Notes: generated by a model not told the origin, from the sequence alone. A stretch of DNA of 64,000 nucleotides from Kamptonema formosum PCC 10802 (GCF_000332335.1 NZ_KB235950.1:159399-223398); one strand, 5' to 3'; shown: positions 18,947 through 27,895, counted from the first letter of the stretch. Made by a program: numbers and translations.

Positions 18947-19070
18947 GTGGGGCGGGCCATTGCGCAATTTTTTAACTGTGCAGCTTAAATGCATCATTCT
19001 TTGATTGCTTTTTTTTAGCGGCGTCATTGGCGTCGTTAGCGGTTGAATTAAACCTAGATAAATGCTCAAC

Positions 19071-22000
19071 TCATTTTAACGCCAGAGGGTAGGGATTAGC
19101 AATCCCATAACCTTGGGCGTAATCCACACCCAAGCCTCGAATTGCCTTGAGGATGTCATCATTCTCCACAAACTCAGCAATTGTTTCCAAGCCCATCACA
19201 TGCCCGATCCGGTTAATTGCTTCTATCATAGCCAAATAAACGGGATTGTCCACTACATTTTTAACAAAAGTGCCATCAATTTTCAGGTAATCCACCGGCA
19301 GATTTTTCAGATAGGCAAACGAAGAAGTGCCACTGCCGAAATCATCCAAAGCAAACGAGCAGCCCAGTTCCTTAAAAGTGCGGATGAACTGCCCCACCTT
19401 ACTCAAAGAAGCCAGGGCGACTGTTTCGGTAATTTCAAAACAGAGCGCTTGCGGCGAGATTTGGTAAGTGGCGAATTGCTCGTGCAGGAAGTCAGAAAAC
19501 TGGTCGTCGTTGAGGCTGGCACCAGAGAGATTGATACCGTAAAGCCTTTGCTGAGTGTCAGCTGTCAGATGTCGCTCGCCACTGCCGGCATTGAGCTCAG
19601 CTCCCACAGCTGACAAATGAGCGAAGAAGGTGCGGATCACCCAGCGGTCGATGGTGTGCATAATATTGTATCGCTCAGCAGCAGGAATAAACGCCATTGG
19701 GGAAACCAGCTTGCCGGTTTCATCTTCAAGCCGCAGGAGAACTTCGCCATACTCGATATTCGACCGCCTCGGCGTCACCGGAACAACAGGCTGCAAATAA
19801 AGGCGGAAACGATTGTCCTCAAACCCTTGAGTGATGCGCGAAACCCATTGCATTTGGCTGTGCTGCTGCGCCAGCTCGCTGTCGGAAGCTTCGTAGACGT
19901 GCACCCGATTGCGACCTTGCTCTTTAGCGGCATAGCAGGCGGCATCCGCTGCATTTAACACACTCGTCAGGCACCGGCTCTCGGCATTAATCCCCACTAA
20001 CCCGATACTGGCACCAATGGTAAAAGTTTTGTCCTGCCACACGAAACGAAACGCCTGGATGCTCTCGCGCAGCGAATTGGCAACCCGCCGAGCCTGCTCC
20101 AGCGGGCACTGCTGCAGCAGCACAGCAAATTCATCGCCGCCCAGACGCGCTAGAGTGTCGGTTTTGCGGACACCGGCTTGCAGGAGGGCGCTGACTTGGC
20201 GCAGCAGCTCGTCCCCAGCGACGTGACCGCAGGTATCGTTGACAATCTTAAACCGGTCGAGATCCAGATAGCACAGCGCGTGCTGCTGGTTTTGCGTCTG
20301 AGCTTGCAGCATGGCCCGCTTCAAGCGCCCCTCAAACTCGCGCCGGTTCACCAAGCCGGTGAGGGCGTCGTGGCTGGCTTGCCAGGAGAGCTGGCGGGCG
20401 AGCACCCGTTCTTGGGTGACGTCGTGAAACACCAGCACCGCACCGACAATCTGGCCATCACTGCCGTGAATGGGCGCAGCGGACTCGTCAATGGCTAGCT
20501 CAGTGCCGTCTCGGGCTATCAGCAAGCTGGGGTTGGCCAGGGAGCAGGTGCGGTTGCCCCGCAACACGCTTTCCACCGGATTTTCCACCGGCTTTCGGGT
20601 GATTTCGCTGAGGGGCAGGAACACCCGACTCACCGGCAGCCCCAGCGCCTCCTGAGCCGGCCAGCCGGTGAGTCTCTGCGCGGCTGGGTTGATCAGCGCA
20701 ATCCGCCCCAAAGCGTCGGTGGCAATCACGGCATCCCCAATAGAGTGCAGCGTGATCTGAGCCAGCTCCTTTTCTTGGAAAAGCAGTTCGTTTATCCGCT
20801 GCCGTTCGGCAATTTCCGCTCGCAGCTGGGCGTTGGCTTGCTCCAGCTCTGCAGTGCGCTCTCTCACCAGCTCTTCCAAGCGCTCCTGGTGCTGGCGCAG
20901 CTCTTTTTCCGCCCGGATGCGCTCCACAATTTCCACCACCAGGCTGTCGTTGGACTCCTTGAGCGCCGCTGTGCGCTCCGCGACTCGGATTTCCAGTTCT
21001 TCCTTTGCCTGTCTGAGCTCGGCTTCTGCATTCGCTCGCTCGGTGATGTCCGTGCCGGTGCAGATGATGTACTTTACTGAACCGGCGGCATCGAGAAGGG
21101 CGGTATTCGACCAGGCAATCCGCCGGTGAGTCCCGTCTTTTGCCACCCAGTGGCTTTCATAACTGTCCGTCCCGGCAATTTGTGTACCATTGGTACACAA
21201 ATTTTTCTGAGTTTTGTCAAGAGCCGGCAAATTGTCGCTGGCTGCGGGTTGGGGGAGAGCCATTGGGCGGCAGGGGCTGCTGGCTGGCCAAATTTTGTGT
21301 ACCATTGGTACACAAATTTTTCTGAGTTTTGTCAAGAGCCGGCAAATTGTCGCTGGCTGCGGTTGGGGGAGAGCCCTTGGGCGGCAGGGGCGGCTGGCTG
21401 GCCAAATTTTGTGTACCATTGGTACACAAATTTTTCTGAGTTTTGTCAAGAGCCGGCAAATTGTCGCTGGCTGCGGTTGGGGGAGAGCCCTTGGGCGGCA
21501 GGGGCGGCTGGCTGGCCAAATGTTGTGTACCATTGGTACACAAATTTTTCTGAGTTTTGTCAAGAGCCGGCAAATTGTCGCTGGCTGCGGTTGGGGGAGA
21601 GCCCTTGGGCGGCAGGGGCGGCAGGCTGGCCAAATTTTGTGTACCATTGGTACACAAATTTTTCTGAGTTTTGTCAAGAGCCGGCAAATTGTCGCTGGCT
21701 GCGGTTGGGGGAGAGCCATTGGGCGGCAGGGGCGGCAGGCTGGCCAAATTTTGTGTACCATTGGTACACAAATTTTTCTGAGTTTTGTCAAGAGCCGGCA
21801 AATTGTCGCTGGCTGCGGTTGGGGGAGAGCCCTTGGGCGGCAGGGGCGGCTGGCTGGCCAAATGTTGTGTACCATTGGTACACAAATTTTTCTGAGTTTT
21901 GTCAAGAGCCGGCAAATTGTCGCTGGCTGTGGTTGGGGGAGAGCCCTTGGGCGGCAGGGGCGGCTGGCTGGCCAAATGTTGTGTACCATTGGTACACAAA

Positions 22001-22610
22001 TTTTTCTGAGTTTTGTCAAGAGCCGGCAAATTGTCGCTGGCTGCGGTTGGGGGAGAGCCATTGGGCGACAGGGGCGGCTGGCTGGCCAAATTTTGTGTAC
22101 CATTGGTACACAAATTTTCCTGAGTTTTGTCAAGAGCCGGCAAATTGTCGCTGGCTCCGGTTGGGGGAGAGCCATTGGGCGACAGGGGCGGCTGGCTGGC
22201 CAAATGTTGTGTACCATTGGTACACAAATTTTTCTGAGTTTTGTCAAGAGCCGGCAAATTGTCGCTGGCTCCGGTTGGGGGAGAGCCCTTGGGCGGCAGG
22301 GGCGGCTGGCTGGCCAAATTTTGTGTACCATTGGTACACAAATTTTTCTGAGTTTTGTCAAGAGCCGGCAAATTGTCGCTGGCTCCGGTTGGGGGAGAGC
22401 CCTTGGGCGACAGGGGCGGCTGGTCGGCGAACCGTCGGGCGCTGAGGCTGTCAAAGATGGCGCGCACCGGCTCCACCTCTTCAGGAAGCAAGAACAGATC
22501 CCAGAAATGCAGCCCGAGCACCTCCGCTGTTGAGTGTCCGGAGGTTTCCAGGCAGGCGCGGTTGAAGCGGACAATTCGCCCAAGCGGATCGAGAACCATG
22601 ACCAAGGCAC
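19071..22610 (-). CDS. 3' frame of the split gene: PAS-PAS-GGDEF-EAL
   Basis: A 1179-codon open frame, of which only the part below about 21246 is the authentic frame. Upstream it reads the minisatellite out of frame (RPCRPRALPQPQPATICRLL), and its nominal start at 22610 lies inside PAS2 in the wrong frame. The authentic part runs from YESHWVAKDGTHRRIAWSN (end of PAS2) through a coiled coil, PAS3, GGDEF (ARLGGDEFAVLL) and EAL (GEVLLRLEDETG, CFEITETVAL, SFALDDFGSGTSS). It needs readthrough, frameshifting or an internal start to be expressed. Confidence 0.65.
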   Translation of the reverse strand: MPWSWFSIRLGELSASTAPAWKPPDTQQRRCSGCISGICSCFLKRWSRCAPSLTASAPDGSPTSRPCRPRALPQPEPATICRLLTKLRKICVPMVHKIWPASRPCRPRALPQPEPATICRLLTKLRKICVPMVHNIWPASRPCRPMALPQPEPATICRLLTKLRKICVPMVHKIWPASRPCRPMALPQPQPATICRLLTKLRKICVPMVHNIWPASRPCRPRALPQPQPATICRLLTKLRKICVPMVHNIWPASRPCRPRALPQPQPATICRLLTKLRKICVPMVHKIWPACRPCRPMALPQPQPATICRLLTKLRKICVPMVHKIWPACRPCRPRALPQPQPATICRLLTKLRKICVPMVHNIWPASRPCRPRALPQPQPATICRLLTKLRKICVPMVHKIWPASRPCRPRALPQPQPATICRLLTKLRKICVPMVHKIWPASSPCRPMALPQPAASDNLPALDKTQKNLCTNGTQIAGTDSYESHWVAKDGTHRRIAWSNTALLDAAGSVKYIICTGTDITERANAEAELRQAKEELEIRVAERTAALKESNDSLVVEIVERIRAEKELRQHQERLEELVRERTAELEQANAQLRAEIAERQRINELLFQEKELAQITLHSIGDAVIATDALGRIALINPAAQRLTGWPAQEALGLPVSRVFLPLSEITRKPVENPVESVLRGNRTCSLANPSLLIARDGTELAIDESAAPIHGSDGQIVGAVLVFHDVTQERVLARQLSWQASHDALTGLVNRREFEGRLKRAMLQAQTQNQQHALCYLDLDRFKIVNDTCGHVAGDELLRQVSALLQAGVRKTDTLARLGGDEFAVLLQQCPLEQARRVANSLRESIQAFRFVWQDKTFTIGASIGLVGINAESRCLTSVLNAADAACYAAKEQGRNRVHVYEASDSELAQQHSQMQWVSRITQGFEDNRFRLYLQPVVPVTPRRSNIEYGEVLLRLEDETGKLVSPMAFIPAAERYNIMHTIDRWVIRTFFAHLSAVGAELNAGSGERHLTADTQQRLYGINLSGASLNDDQFSDFLHEQFATYQISPQALCFEITETVALASLSKVGQFIRTFKELGCSFALDDFGSGTSSFAYLKNLPVDYLKIDGTFVKNVVDNPVYLAMIEAINRIGHVMGLETIAEFVENDDILKAIRGLGVDYAQGYGIANPYPLALK
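21177..22423. repeat. Minisatellite: eleven 114-bp units inside a PAS domain
   Basis: GTACCATTGGTAC recurs with its ACCATT at 21186, 21301, 21415, 21529, 21643, 21757, 21871, 21985, 22099, 22213 and 22327. The period is 114 bp except for the first interval, 115 bp. Each unit contains the inverted repeat TTGTGTACC-ATT-GGTACACAA (one arm partly altered where AAATGTTG replaces AAATTTTG). Units differ at a few sites. The array is free of stop codons in two frames on each strand. Confidence 0.95.
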
Positions 22611-23286
22611 CGGCAGTGTCGAGGACTGCTGAGACGAAGTTGCGCTCCTGGACCCGGGCTTCCTCCACCAGCTTGCGCTCCGTGATGTCCCGGGCTACCC
22701 AGATTACCGTGTCTGCTACCATTGGGGAAATGCTGGCGGCGAACCACACTAACCTGTCCCCTATTTGTAGGCTGTATTCAGCACTGACGGTCTGACTGTT
22801 GTTTAAAGCTTGCTGGATGTAGCCGAGAAATGTCTCAGCTTGCGCTCTCTCAAACACCTCGTGCAGCGTTTGCCCTATCAGATCGCTGGCGGATCTGTGC
22901 AAAAGCGAGGGATTTGTGGGAGCAATCTTGAGATAGCGCCCCCGGGCGTCCAAGACGACAATGACATCGTTCATTGCCGCCAAAAGTGCTCGCAGTTCTG
23001 CCTCTGAGGTGCGCAGGGCCGACTCTGTCCACTGGCGCTCGGCAATTTCCACCAGCAGTTTTTCATTCGCTTGGATTAACGCCTCTATCGGCTCTTGCAT
23101 TCTGCTTTCTAAATGTTCATTTGCCCCTTTCATTTCCGCATCCGCTCGAAAGCCCTCCGTGACGTTGCTGGCGACGGCCAGTAGGTGTAAGGTAACACTG
23201 CCCGAGTTGCCGGCGCTACCTGGGGTGAACGGCGGCTTTTTTGCCGGCGGAACCAGCGCACGCTGCCGGTGGGGAGCGTCACTCAC
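21217..23286 (-). CDS. 5' frame of the split gene: PAS-PAS plus 38-aa tandem repeats
   Basis: A 689-codon frame starting GTG 23286. A coiled N-terminus (about residues 45-85) precedes PAS1 (about 90-205, ending VARDITERK) and the first half of PAS2 (about 215-295, ending at FDSLSARRFAD). Ten-odd copies of a 38-residue Pro-rich unit follow (PPLPPKGSPPTAASDNLPAL, then DKTQKNLCTNGTQNLASQ). The frame stops in the unit with the extra G. If the extra G is real, this truncated protein has lost its catalytic domains. Confidence 0.7.
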   Translation of the reverse strand: MSDAPHRQRALVPPAKKPPFTPGSAGNSGSVTLHLLAVASNVTEGFRADAEMKGANEHLESRMQEPIEALIQANEKLLVEIAERQWTESALRTSEAELRALLAAMNDVIVVLDARGRYLKIAPTNPSLLHRSASDLIGQTLHEVFERAQAETFLGYIQQALNNSQTVSAEYSLQIGDRLVWFAASISPMVADTVIWVARDITERKLVEEARVQERNFVSAVLDTAGALVMVLDPLGRIVRFNRACLETSGHSTAEVLGLHFWDLFLLPEEVEPVRAIFDSLSARRFADQPPLSPKGSPPTGASDNLPALDKTQKNLCTNGTQNLASQPPLPPKGSPPTGASDNLPALDKTQKNLCTNGTQHLASQPPLSPNGSPPTGASDNLPALDKTQENLCTNGTQNLASQPPLSPNGSPPTAASDNLPALDKTQKNLCTNGTQHLASQPPLPPKGSPPTTASDNLPALDKTQKNLCTNGTQHLASQPPLPPKGSPPTAASDNLPALDKTQKNLCTNGTQNLASLPPLPPNGSPPTAASDNLPALDKTQKNLCTNGTQNLASLPPLPPKGSPPTAASDNLPALDKTQKNLCTNGTQHLASQPPLPPKGSPPTAASDNLPALDKTQKNLCTNGTQNLASQPPLPPKGSPPTAASDNLPALDKTQKNLCTNGTQNLASQQPLPPNGSPPTRSQRQFAGS

Positions 23287-23360
23287 AGATATTGCTTGAC
23301 TCTCGCTCTCATCACTCAGTTAAAAAAACTTAAAATTTGGCGTGACTGTGTGAGGTCTTT

Positions 23361-23987
23361 GTGTCATATATCCTACCCAATCCTAGCGCTCTCCAGCTGT
23401 CTGCCATTGTGCTGGCCGGTGGCCAAAGTTCCCGTATGGGTCAGGACAAAGCCCTGCTCGCCCCTCAGGGCGTTCCCCTGCTGCAGCAGGTTTGTCAGGT
23501 CGCCTTGGAGTGCCCTTCCCGCGTTTATGTGGTGACTTCCTGGCCTGAACGATACCGTGATATCCTGCCTGCTAGCTGCCAGTTGATTCCAGAAGTTTCT
23601 TTGCCCGGAGAGACAGAACCCCACGGGCCACTTGTGGGGTTCGCCCAAGGACTGGCGCAAGTGCAAACTGAATGGGTGCTGGCGCTCGCCTGCGATTTGC
23701 CCCGGTTGCGGGTTGAGGTGTTCCGGGACTGGATGGGCCTGCGGTTGGGTGCCGGCTCTGATGTGACGGCACTTTTGCCGCGCGATGCCGGTCTCTGGCA
23801 GCCTTTGTGCGGTTTCTACCGGCTCGCCTGTCTGCCGGCGCTCAGCGAGTATATCCGCCAGGGGGGCCGGTCGTTTCAGGGCTGGCTGGCCAGCTGTAAG
23901 GTCCTGGAACTGCCGGTGAGTGACCCAACCGTGCTTTTTAATTGCAATACTCCTGCTGATTTAGAAACAGTGGTTAGCCCTAGTTAG
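23361..23987 (+). CDS. mobA: Molybdenum cofactor guanylyltransferase
   Basis: A 208-aa nucleotidyltransferase from GTG 23361. The signature IVLAGGQSSRMGQDKALL (residues about 15-32) is the MobA/MobA-like GTP-binding loop. ALACDLPRL is the metal-binding segment, and FNCNTPADL near the C-terminus is characteristic. It attaches GMP to molybdopterin to make the guanine dinucleotide cofactor used, for example, by nitrate reductase. It is divergent from the GGDEF/EAL gene (74 bp between starts). A MOSC gene, of a family linked to molybdenum cofactor, lies 0.9 kb downstream on the other strand. Confidence 0.92.
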   Translation: MSYILPNPSALQLSAIVLAGGQSSRMGQDKALLAPQGVPLLQQVCQVALECPSRVYVVTSWPERYRDILPASCQLIPEVSLPGETEPHGPLVGFAQGLAQVQTEWVLALACDLPRLRVEVFRDWMGLRLGAGSDVTALLPRDAGLWQPLCGFYRLACLPALSEYIRQGGRSFQGWLASCKVLELPVSDPTVLFNCNTPADLETVVSPS

Positions 23988-24637
23988 GGGCCCCTGCGCC
24001 TTGCTCCGGGGCGCAAGAGCGCCGGTCTGGAAATCTCAGAAACCGGCTTTATTTTGGTTTGCCCTCGGAACCCTCGGTCTTTCCCGTCAGAATACCCCTA
24101 TTTTTTCACGTCAATTTTAATACAAGACCGGCGATCTTGTGGCTAAAAAATCCTCAATCTGGCTTAAATTTTGCCCCCTTCTCCGCCAGTCGCTGGCAAC
24201 CGCCGTTCGTTCAAACCAACAGGGGCGGGGCAAGCAGAACCCCGGCCCCACCGGCTCTCGAGAGCCGGCCAAACCCCCTGAAGACTCCTGATTGGATATC
24301 CCTCTTCTGTCACTTTGGGGCAATTTGAGGAATTTGCACTATTTCAGGCAACGACAGATCCGGCTTTCACCCTTGTTTGACAAAAGAGGGATATATACTT
24401 AAGGCCATCGCTCCCTGTGGGGGCGGGCGCACTTGGCCGTACAGGATATCATTTCTAACATGTCAGGTGCCACCGGCAGCCCTAGAACCTCTGCGCGTGC
24501 TCTTTTTGCTACTGGTTGGGGTGGCGCTGTTTGAGTGCTTTGGAAATCTAACTGCGGAGAGAGGCCGGCTCCCTCATCAAGCCTTTACAGTTGGAGATGA
24601 GGAAAGGTGAATATACAGATTTGTGAGGGATAAAAAT
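23988..24637. other. Intergenic region with no supported gene
   Basis: Two frames of 77-89 codons (24059-24328 and 24377-24610) show no recognisable motif or Shine-Dalgarno site. TTGAGGAATTTG and TATATACTT (about 24390) could belong to a csbD promoter, but the match is weak. Confidence 0.4.
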
Positions 24638-24826
24638 ATGAGCCTTGAAGAGAGAGCCAAAGCAGTTGCCAAAAACATTGAAGGCAAAGTCCAAGAAGCG
24701 ATAGGTGAGATTACCGGCAACCCGCAGGACAAAGTAGAAGGTCGAATAAAACAGGAGGAAGCTGCAGTCAGGCACGCCAAAGAAGACTTGAAAGATCGGG
24801 CCAAAGATATGGTAGATAGGGCTTAG
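24638..24826 (+). CDS. CsbD family stress-response protein
   Basis: A 62-aa highly charged helical protein: SLEERAKAVAKNIEGKVQEA, IGEITGNPQDKVEGR, then a C-terminal repeat of Lys/Asp/Glu helices. This is the CsbD pattern, seen in small general-stress proteins. I chose ATG 24638, with AGGGA about 8 bases upstream, over GTG 24623. It is followed by a strong hairpin (24867-24900) and is probably monocistronic. Confidence 0.88.
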   Translation: MSLEERAKAVAKNIEGKVQEAIGEITGNPQDKVEGRIKQEEAAVRHAKEDLKDRAKDMVDRA

Positions 24827-24866
24827 GCTTTTGCCAGAAAAATTGCCGATCGATCAATCGAGTTTC

Positions 24867-24900
24867 TAGGGTGCGTTAGCGCTGCTCGTAACGCACCCTA
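24867..24900. terminator. 12-bp-arm hairpin between convergent csbD and MOSC genes
   Basis: TAGGGTGCGTTA (24867-24878) and TAACGCACCCTA (24889-24900) form a perfect stem with a 10-base loop. It sits between two convergent genes and could terminate both. The same arms recur at 58558-58619, so it belongs to a dispersed repeat family used as a terminator. Confidence 0.65.
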
Positions 24901-24906
24901 CTAAGA

Positions 24907-25707
24907 TTAGTGGGGAATTAAACTATCCCCAATGGCAACAGCACCGCTGCTCGATACCGTCGCTAGGACGCCAGTCTGGGCGTGGCCAAACTGTTTTTGC
25001 AGCAGGGTCAAAAGTGGCATGTCTCGCACGCCGGTATCGGGATTAACTTCTATGTTGACGCAGCGACCGATACGCGCCGTGACGGCAATGGAAGCGCCTC
25101 CCAGCTGAAACTGCTTGCCAATCCAGCTGAATTCCTCCCACGCCGGTACGCCCTCCAGGAGAATGTTGGGGCGGAACCGGCGAACGTCCACCGGCTGGCC
25201 AGCAGACTGAGTCAGTTCGTCCAGGGTTGCCTGACTGAGCAGGGAAATGTGCACCGGCTCGCGATCGGGATAGCGCGTCTCGCCGCTGCCGGTGCCGGCG
25301 AGGTGCAGGGGCGCTCGCCCTGGGTGCCGCGCCGCTTCTGTGGGCTGTTGCGCCGCCAGATAGCCGGTGAAGAAGGCAGCAATGCGCTGGCGCTCCGAAG
25401 GGGTGCCGGTGGAAGCCGTCAGCAGCTCAACGCCCTGATGCCTGACGGTGAGCCGGTCAGTATTTGGGCTGTACGAACAGTCTAGCGCCGCCAGCCCGGG
25501 CCAGTCATTTTGCACAGCGAAGTTTTTTTTGCTCTTCCAAGGCACGGCGGTTTCGGAGGCACCGGCAAGAGCGTCACCAAATATCAGGGCAAAGGCGCGA
25601 TCTCCTTTAATCCCGTGTCCAGCTGTCAGGAACACGCGCTCGCACTGCTCGGGCGTCAGCCCCTTGATGGGATGAATGAATAATTGCTTGACTTTTACTG
25701 CGCTCAC
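24907..25707 (-). CDS. MOSC domain protein
   Basis: A 266-aa protein. It has an N-terminal MOSC beta-barrel (KQLFIHPIKGLTPEQCERV, residues about 7-25; GIKGDRAFAL) and a C-terminal MOSC domain (PVHISLLSQATLDEL, then RFRPNILLEGVPAWEE and RIGRCVNIEVNPDTG with the conserved Cys). MOSC proteins bind molybdenum cofactor or handle sulfur (YcbX, mARC and MOCOS C-terminal type). The Cys in GRCVNIEVNP is the family's presumed sulfur/metal ligand. mobA nearby supports a molybdenum-cofactor role. Confidence 0.88.
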   Translation of the reverse strand: MSAVKVKQLFIHPIKGLTPEQCERVFLTAGHGIKGDRAFALIFGDALAGASETAVPWKSKKNFAVQNDWPGLAALDCSYSPNTDRLTVRHQGVELLTASTGTPSERQRIAAFFTGYLAAQQPTEAARHPGRAPLHLAGTGSGETRYPDREPVHISLLSQATLDELTQSAGQPVDVRRFRPNILLEGVPAWEEFSWIGKQFQLGGASIAVTARIGRCVNIEVNPDTGVRDMPLLTLLQKQFGHAQTGVLATVSSSGAVAIGDSLIPH

Positions 25708-25879
25708 GATTTACTATTTAAAACTAGATATTCCCTATTTTAGATTTTTCCTGCTGGATTAATACAATCCAAATGGGTACTTCAGGAGACAGATCCTCCA
25801 AAGCGGCGTTCCCAGGTTGAGCTGGGAACGAGGGGAAAACATCGGCGTTTATCTGCGCTCATCTGCGGTTCTAAATTCC

Positions 25880-26812
25880 CTAACCCCTGGGTTGGGGGTT
25901 GGGCGGAGCGCCAGCCGCCCGAAAGCCGAGGCTTTGGAAATAAAACCAGCCGAGGGTGACTAAAAACAAGAGATAGCCGGCGGCTTGAGCCAGATAAAGT
26001 TTGGATCGGTAGCCAAAGAGGGCTTTGAGAACGACGCCGGGGAACCGGCTGTCGGGGAGGGTGCCGGTGGCATCCCAAACCTGCGGTCCGAGGATGCAGG
26101 AGGTGCTTTTGGAGAGACAGAAGGCGGCATATTCGGGGTTTAGCCCGGCGAGGGTGCCAAGGGCTGCGTCAAAATTTTTCAGGGCTGAAATCACTAAACC
26201 AGACACAATCAGGAGGAGAAAAACTCCCATGATTTGGAAAAACAGGCGGAGGTTGATTTTGACGCCCCATTGGAACAGCAGCGCCCCAAAAAGCGCCGCA
26301 CCGGCTAAGCCGGCGAGCGCGCCCAAGGCGGGCGCAACGCCTTGCTGGAATTTGGCCACAATGAACAGGACGGTTTCAAAGCCCTCTCGCAAGACGGCGA
26401 TGAAAATTAAGGCAAATACGCCCCAACCGGCACTGCCGGTGTCCTGTTTGAGAGCCGCACTCACCGCACCCTCGATTTCTGCTTTCAGGGTTTTTGCCTG
26501 CTGGCTCATCCAAACCAGCATCCAGCTGAGCATAGCAATCGCCACGACGCTGAAAATCCCTTGCAGCAGCGGCTTAAACACCGGCGCGTAGGGCTGGTTA
26601 GAGGTTTCGACAGCTTGCAGCGCACCCGCCAGCAGTACGCCAACCAGGGCGCTGGCAAAAATCCCAACCAAAACGCCCGCATACACCCAGCGGTTCAGCT
26701 GGCTCTGCTGGGCTTTTTTCAGGCAAGCCAGGACAATTCCCACAACCAGCGCGGCTTCTACGCCTTCGCGAAGCGCGACTGCAAAAGTAGGCAGGGCAGC
26801 ACTAAAATCCAT
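25880..26812 (-). CDS. FTR1 family iron permease (copy 1)
   Basis: A 310-aa membrane protein with seven or so helices. Both REGxE iron-binding motifs are present: LREGVEAALVVGIVLACLK in helix 1 (residues about 14-32) and LREGFETVLFIVAKFQQG (about 145-162). FTR1/EfeU permeases take up iron in partnership with a ferroxidase. It is the last gene of the minus-strand iron cluster, 394 bp downstream of the ferritin-like gene, with repeats in between, so it may have its own promoter. It is a close paralogue of the gene at 27896. Confidence 0.92.
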   Translation of the reverse strand: MDFSAALPTFAVALREGVEAALVVGIVLACLKKAQQSQLNRWVYAGVLVGIFASALVGVLLAGALQAVETSNQPYAPVFKPLLQGIFSVVAIAMLSWMLVWMSQQAKTLKAEIEGAVSAALKQDTGSAGWGVFALIFIAVLREGFETVLFIVAKFQQGVAPALGALAGLAGAALFGALLFQWGVKINLRLFFQIMGVFLLLIVSGLVISALKNFDAALGTLAGLNPEYAAFCLSKSTSCILGPQVWDATGTLPDSRFPGVVLKALFGYRSKLYLAQAAGYLLFLVTLGWFYFQSLGFRAAGAPPNPQPRG

Positions 26813-27206
26813 AAGTTATACGCAATTTTGGATTTTGGATTTTGGATTTTGGATAGTGGATTGAAAAAGGCGGCAGGAAAGCCTTTTTAGCAGCCGGTAA
26901 AGATACTAGACTTTTTCACTTGTATGAGCAATGCCCTGGAAACCGGGTTTCTCAGCACCTCACTAATATGAGAGAGCCTAGCGCTATCCCAACTGGGGAT
27001 TCTATCATGTTAGCTTGAATCCCCAGAATAAGCTGCTAGGCTTTCAACCTGCTTTTCCGTTGAAATGAGGCAGAGCCTCTAGATTGCGTTCCTCACAGTG
27101 CACGCAGGCTTCCCGTAAGGCTGGCTGGGAACGAGGGGATAACGAGGGGATAAACCGGTTTCTCAAAGAAACCGGGTTTCTCAACTGTGGGAGTTCGACT
27201 GGCAAC
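26813..27206. other. Intergenic region made mostly of dispersed repeats
   Basis: It holds TTTTGGATTTTGGATTTTGG (about 26826-26855), the inverted AAACCGGGTTTCTCAGCACC element (about 26940-26980), a GCAGAGCCTC / CTGGGAACGAGG relic (about 27065-27140), and GAAACCGGTTTC-type stems at 27150-27182. No gene is supported. Confidence 0.6.
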
Positions 27207-27641
27207 TTACTTGAAATCGCGCAACATCTTTTTGATTTCTAGGTTGTGCATTTCTTCCTGGCCGATCTGGGTGCGGGCGAATTCTTCCAGATAAATGCTG
27301 GCATTTTCCACAATTTCGAGTAATTGTTTGTAGAGTTCCAGCGCTTTTTTCTCGTGGTTGAGGCTTTCCTGCAAAATGTCCTGCACCGTGTGTTTGTCGG
27401 TTTCCTCAATGGGAGAAATCTTCAGGCTGGGATGCCCTTCTAAGCCGGTGATGATTTCTCCCACTTGCTGGGCGTGGAGCAAGGACTCACTCGCCTGAGC
27501 TTTAAAAAAGTTGACGATGGGAATGCGGTTTGGCCCTGTGACCATCAGGGAATAGTGGGTGTAGCGCACCACCCCTGCCAGTTCAAATTCCATGATGGCG
27601 TTCAGCAGGTCGGTTGTTTTTTGGACGTCCAGCTCTCTCAT
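27207..27641 (-). CDS. Bacterioferritin-like / ferritin-like protein
   Basis: A 144-aa four-helix protein with ferritin iron ligands: Glu in MEFELAGVVRYTHYSLM (helix A), ExxH in SESLLHAQQVGEII (helix B), Glu in NHEKKALELYKQLLEI (helix C) and ExxH in GQEEMHNLEIKKML (helix D). The length is slightly below the usual 155-160 residues of bacterioferritin. No clear haem Met is visible. It probably stores or detoxifies iron brought in by the FTR1 genes on either side. Confidence 0.85.
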   Translation of the reverse strand: MRELDVQKTTDLLNAIMEFELAGVVRYTHYSLMVTGPNRIPIVNFFKAQASESLLHAQQVGEIITGLEGHPSLKISPIEETDKHTVQDILQESLNHEKKALELYKQLLEIVENASIYLEEFARTQIGQEEMHNLEIKKMLRDFK

Positions 27642-27895
27642 TATTTCTTGCAGTTCTGTTCGGCAGAATACCCTTGATTATAGGGGAAAAGCGGGCAGGG
27701 GAAAAGCCCTCCCCTCTATCTCCTATACTCCGCTGTAACAATCATTGTATATACCGGCAGTGCGAGGAGGGGGCCGGTTGGGATTCAGCCCTCCTCTGGG
27801 AGTGGGGAGCTGCCTCACGGCTGACTGCCAGCCAGTCTCCGGGGCAGTCGCCCTGATATCAATTCCCAATAGCCCCTCGGACTGGGAAAAAGCAT

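Larger units (their letters stand above)
19071..23286 (-). pseudogene. PAS-PAS-PAS-GGDEF-EAL gene, frameshifted and carrying a minisatellite
   Basis: The two overlapping minus-strand frames are one gene. The 5' frame (from GTG 23286) gives two PAS domains and enters the 114-bp repeats. The 3' frame completes the second PAS domain and adds a third PAS, GGDEF and EAL. The frames differ by one base. The unit nearest the 3' end reads CTGCGGG at 21242-21248 where the others have CTGCGG (or a variant of equal length). Removing one G rejoins everything into 1404 residues. GGDEF is intact (20127-20141) with an RKTD inhibitory site five residues before it. The EAL motif is EVL, with DDFGSGTSSFAYL retained. 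Expected role: c-di-GMP synthesis and/or hydrolysis under PAS control. A sequencing error cannot be excluded. Confidence 0.85.

Noticed and set aside
21126-22533. Two overlapping 439-codon plus-strand frames of 38-residue repeats
   Set aside because: They arise because a 114-bp unit with no stop codon is repeated; they have no domain and lie antisense to the PAS/GGDEF gene.
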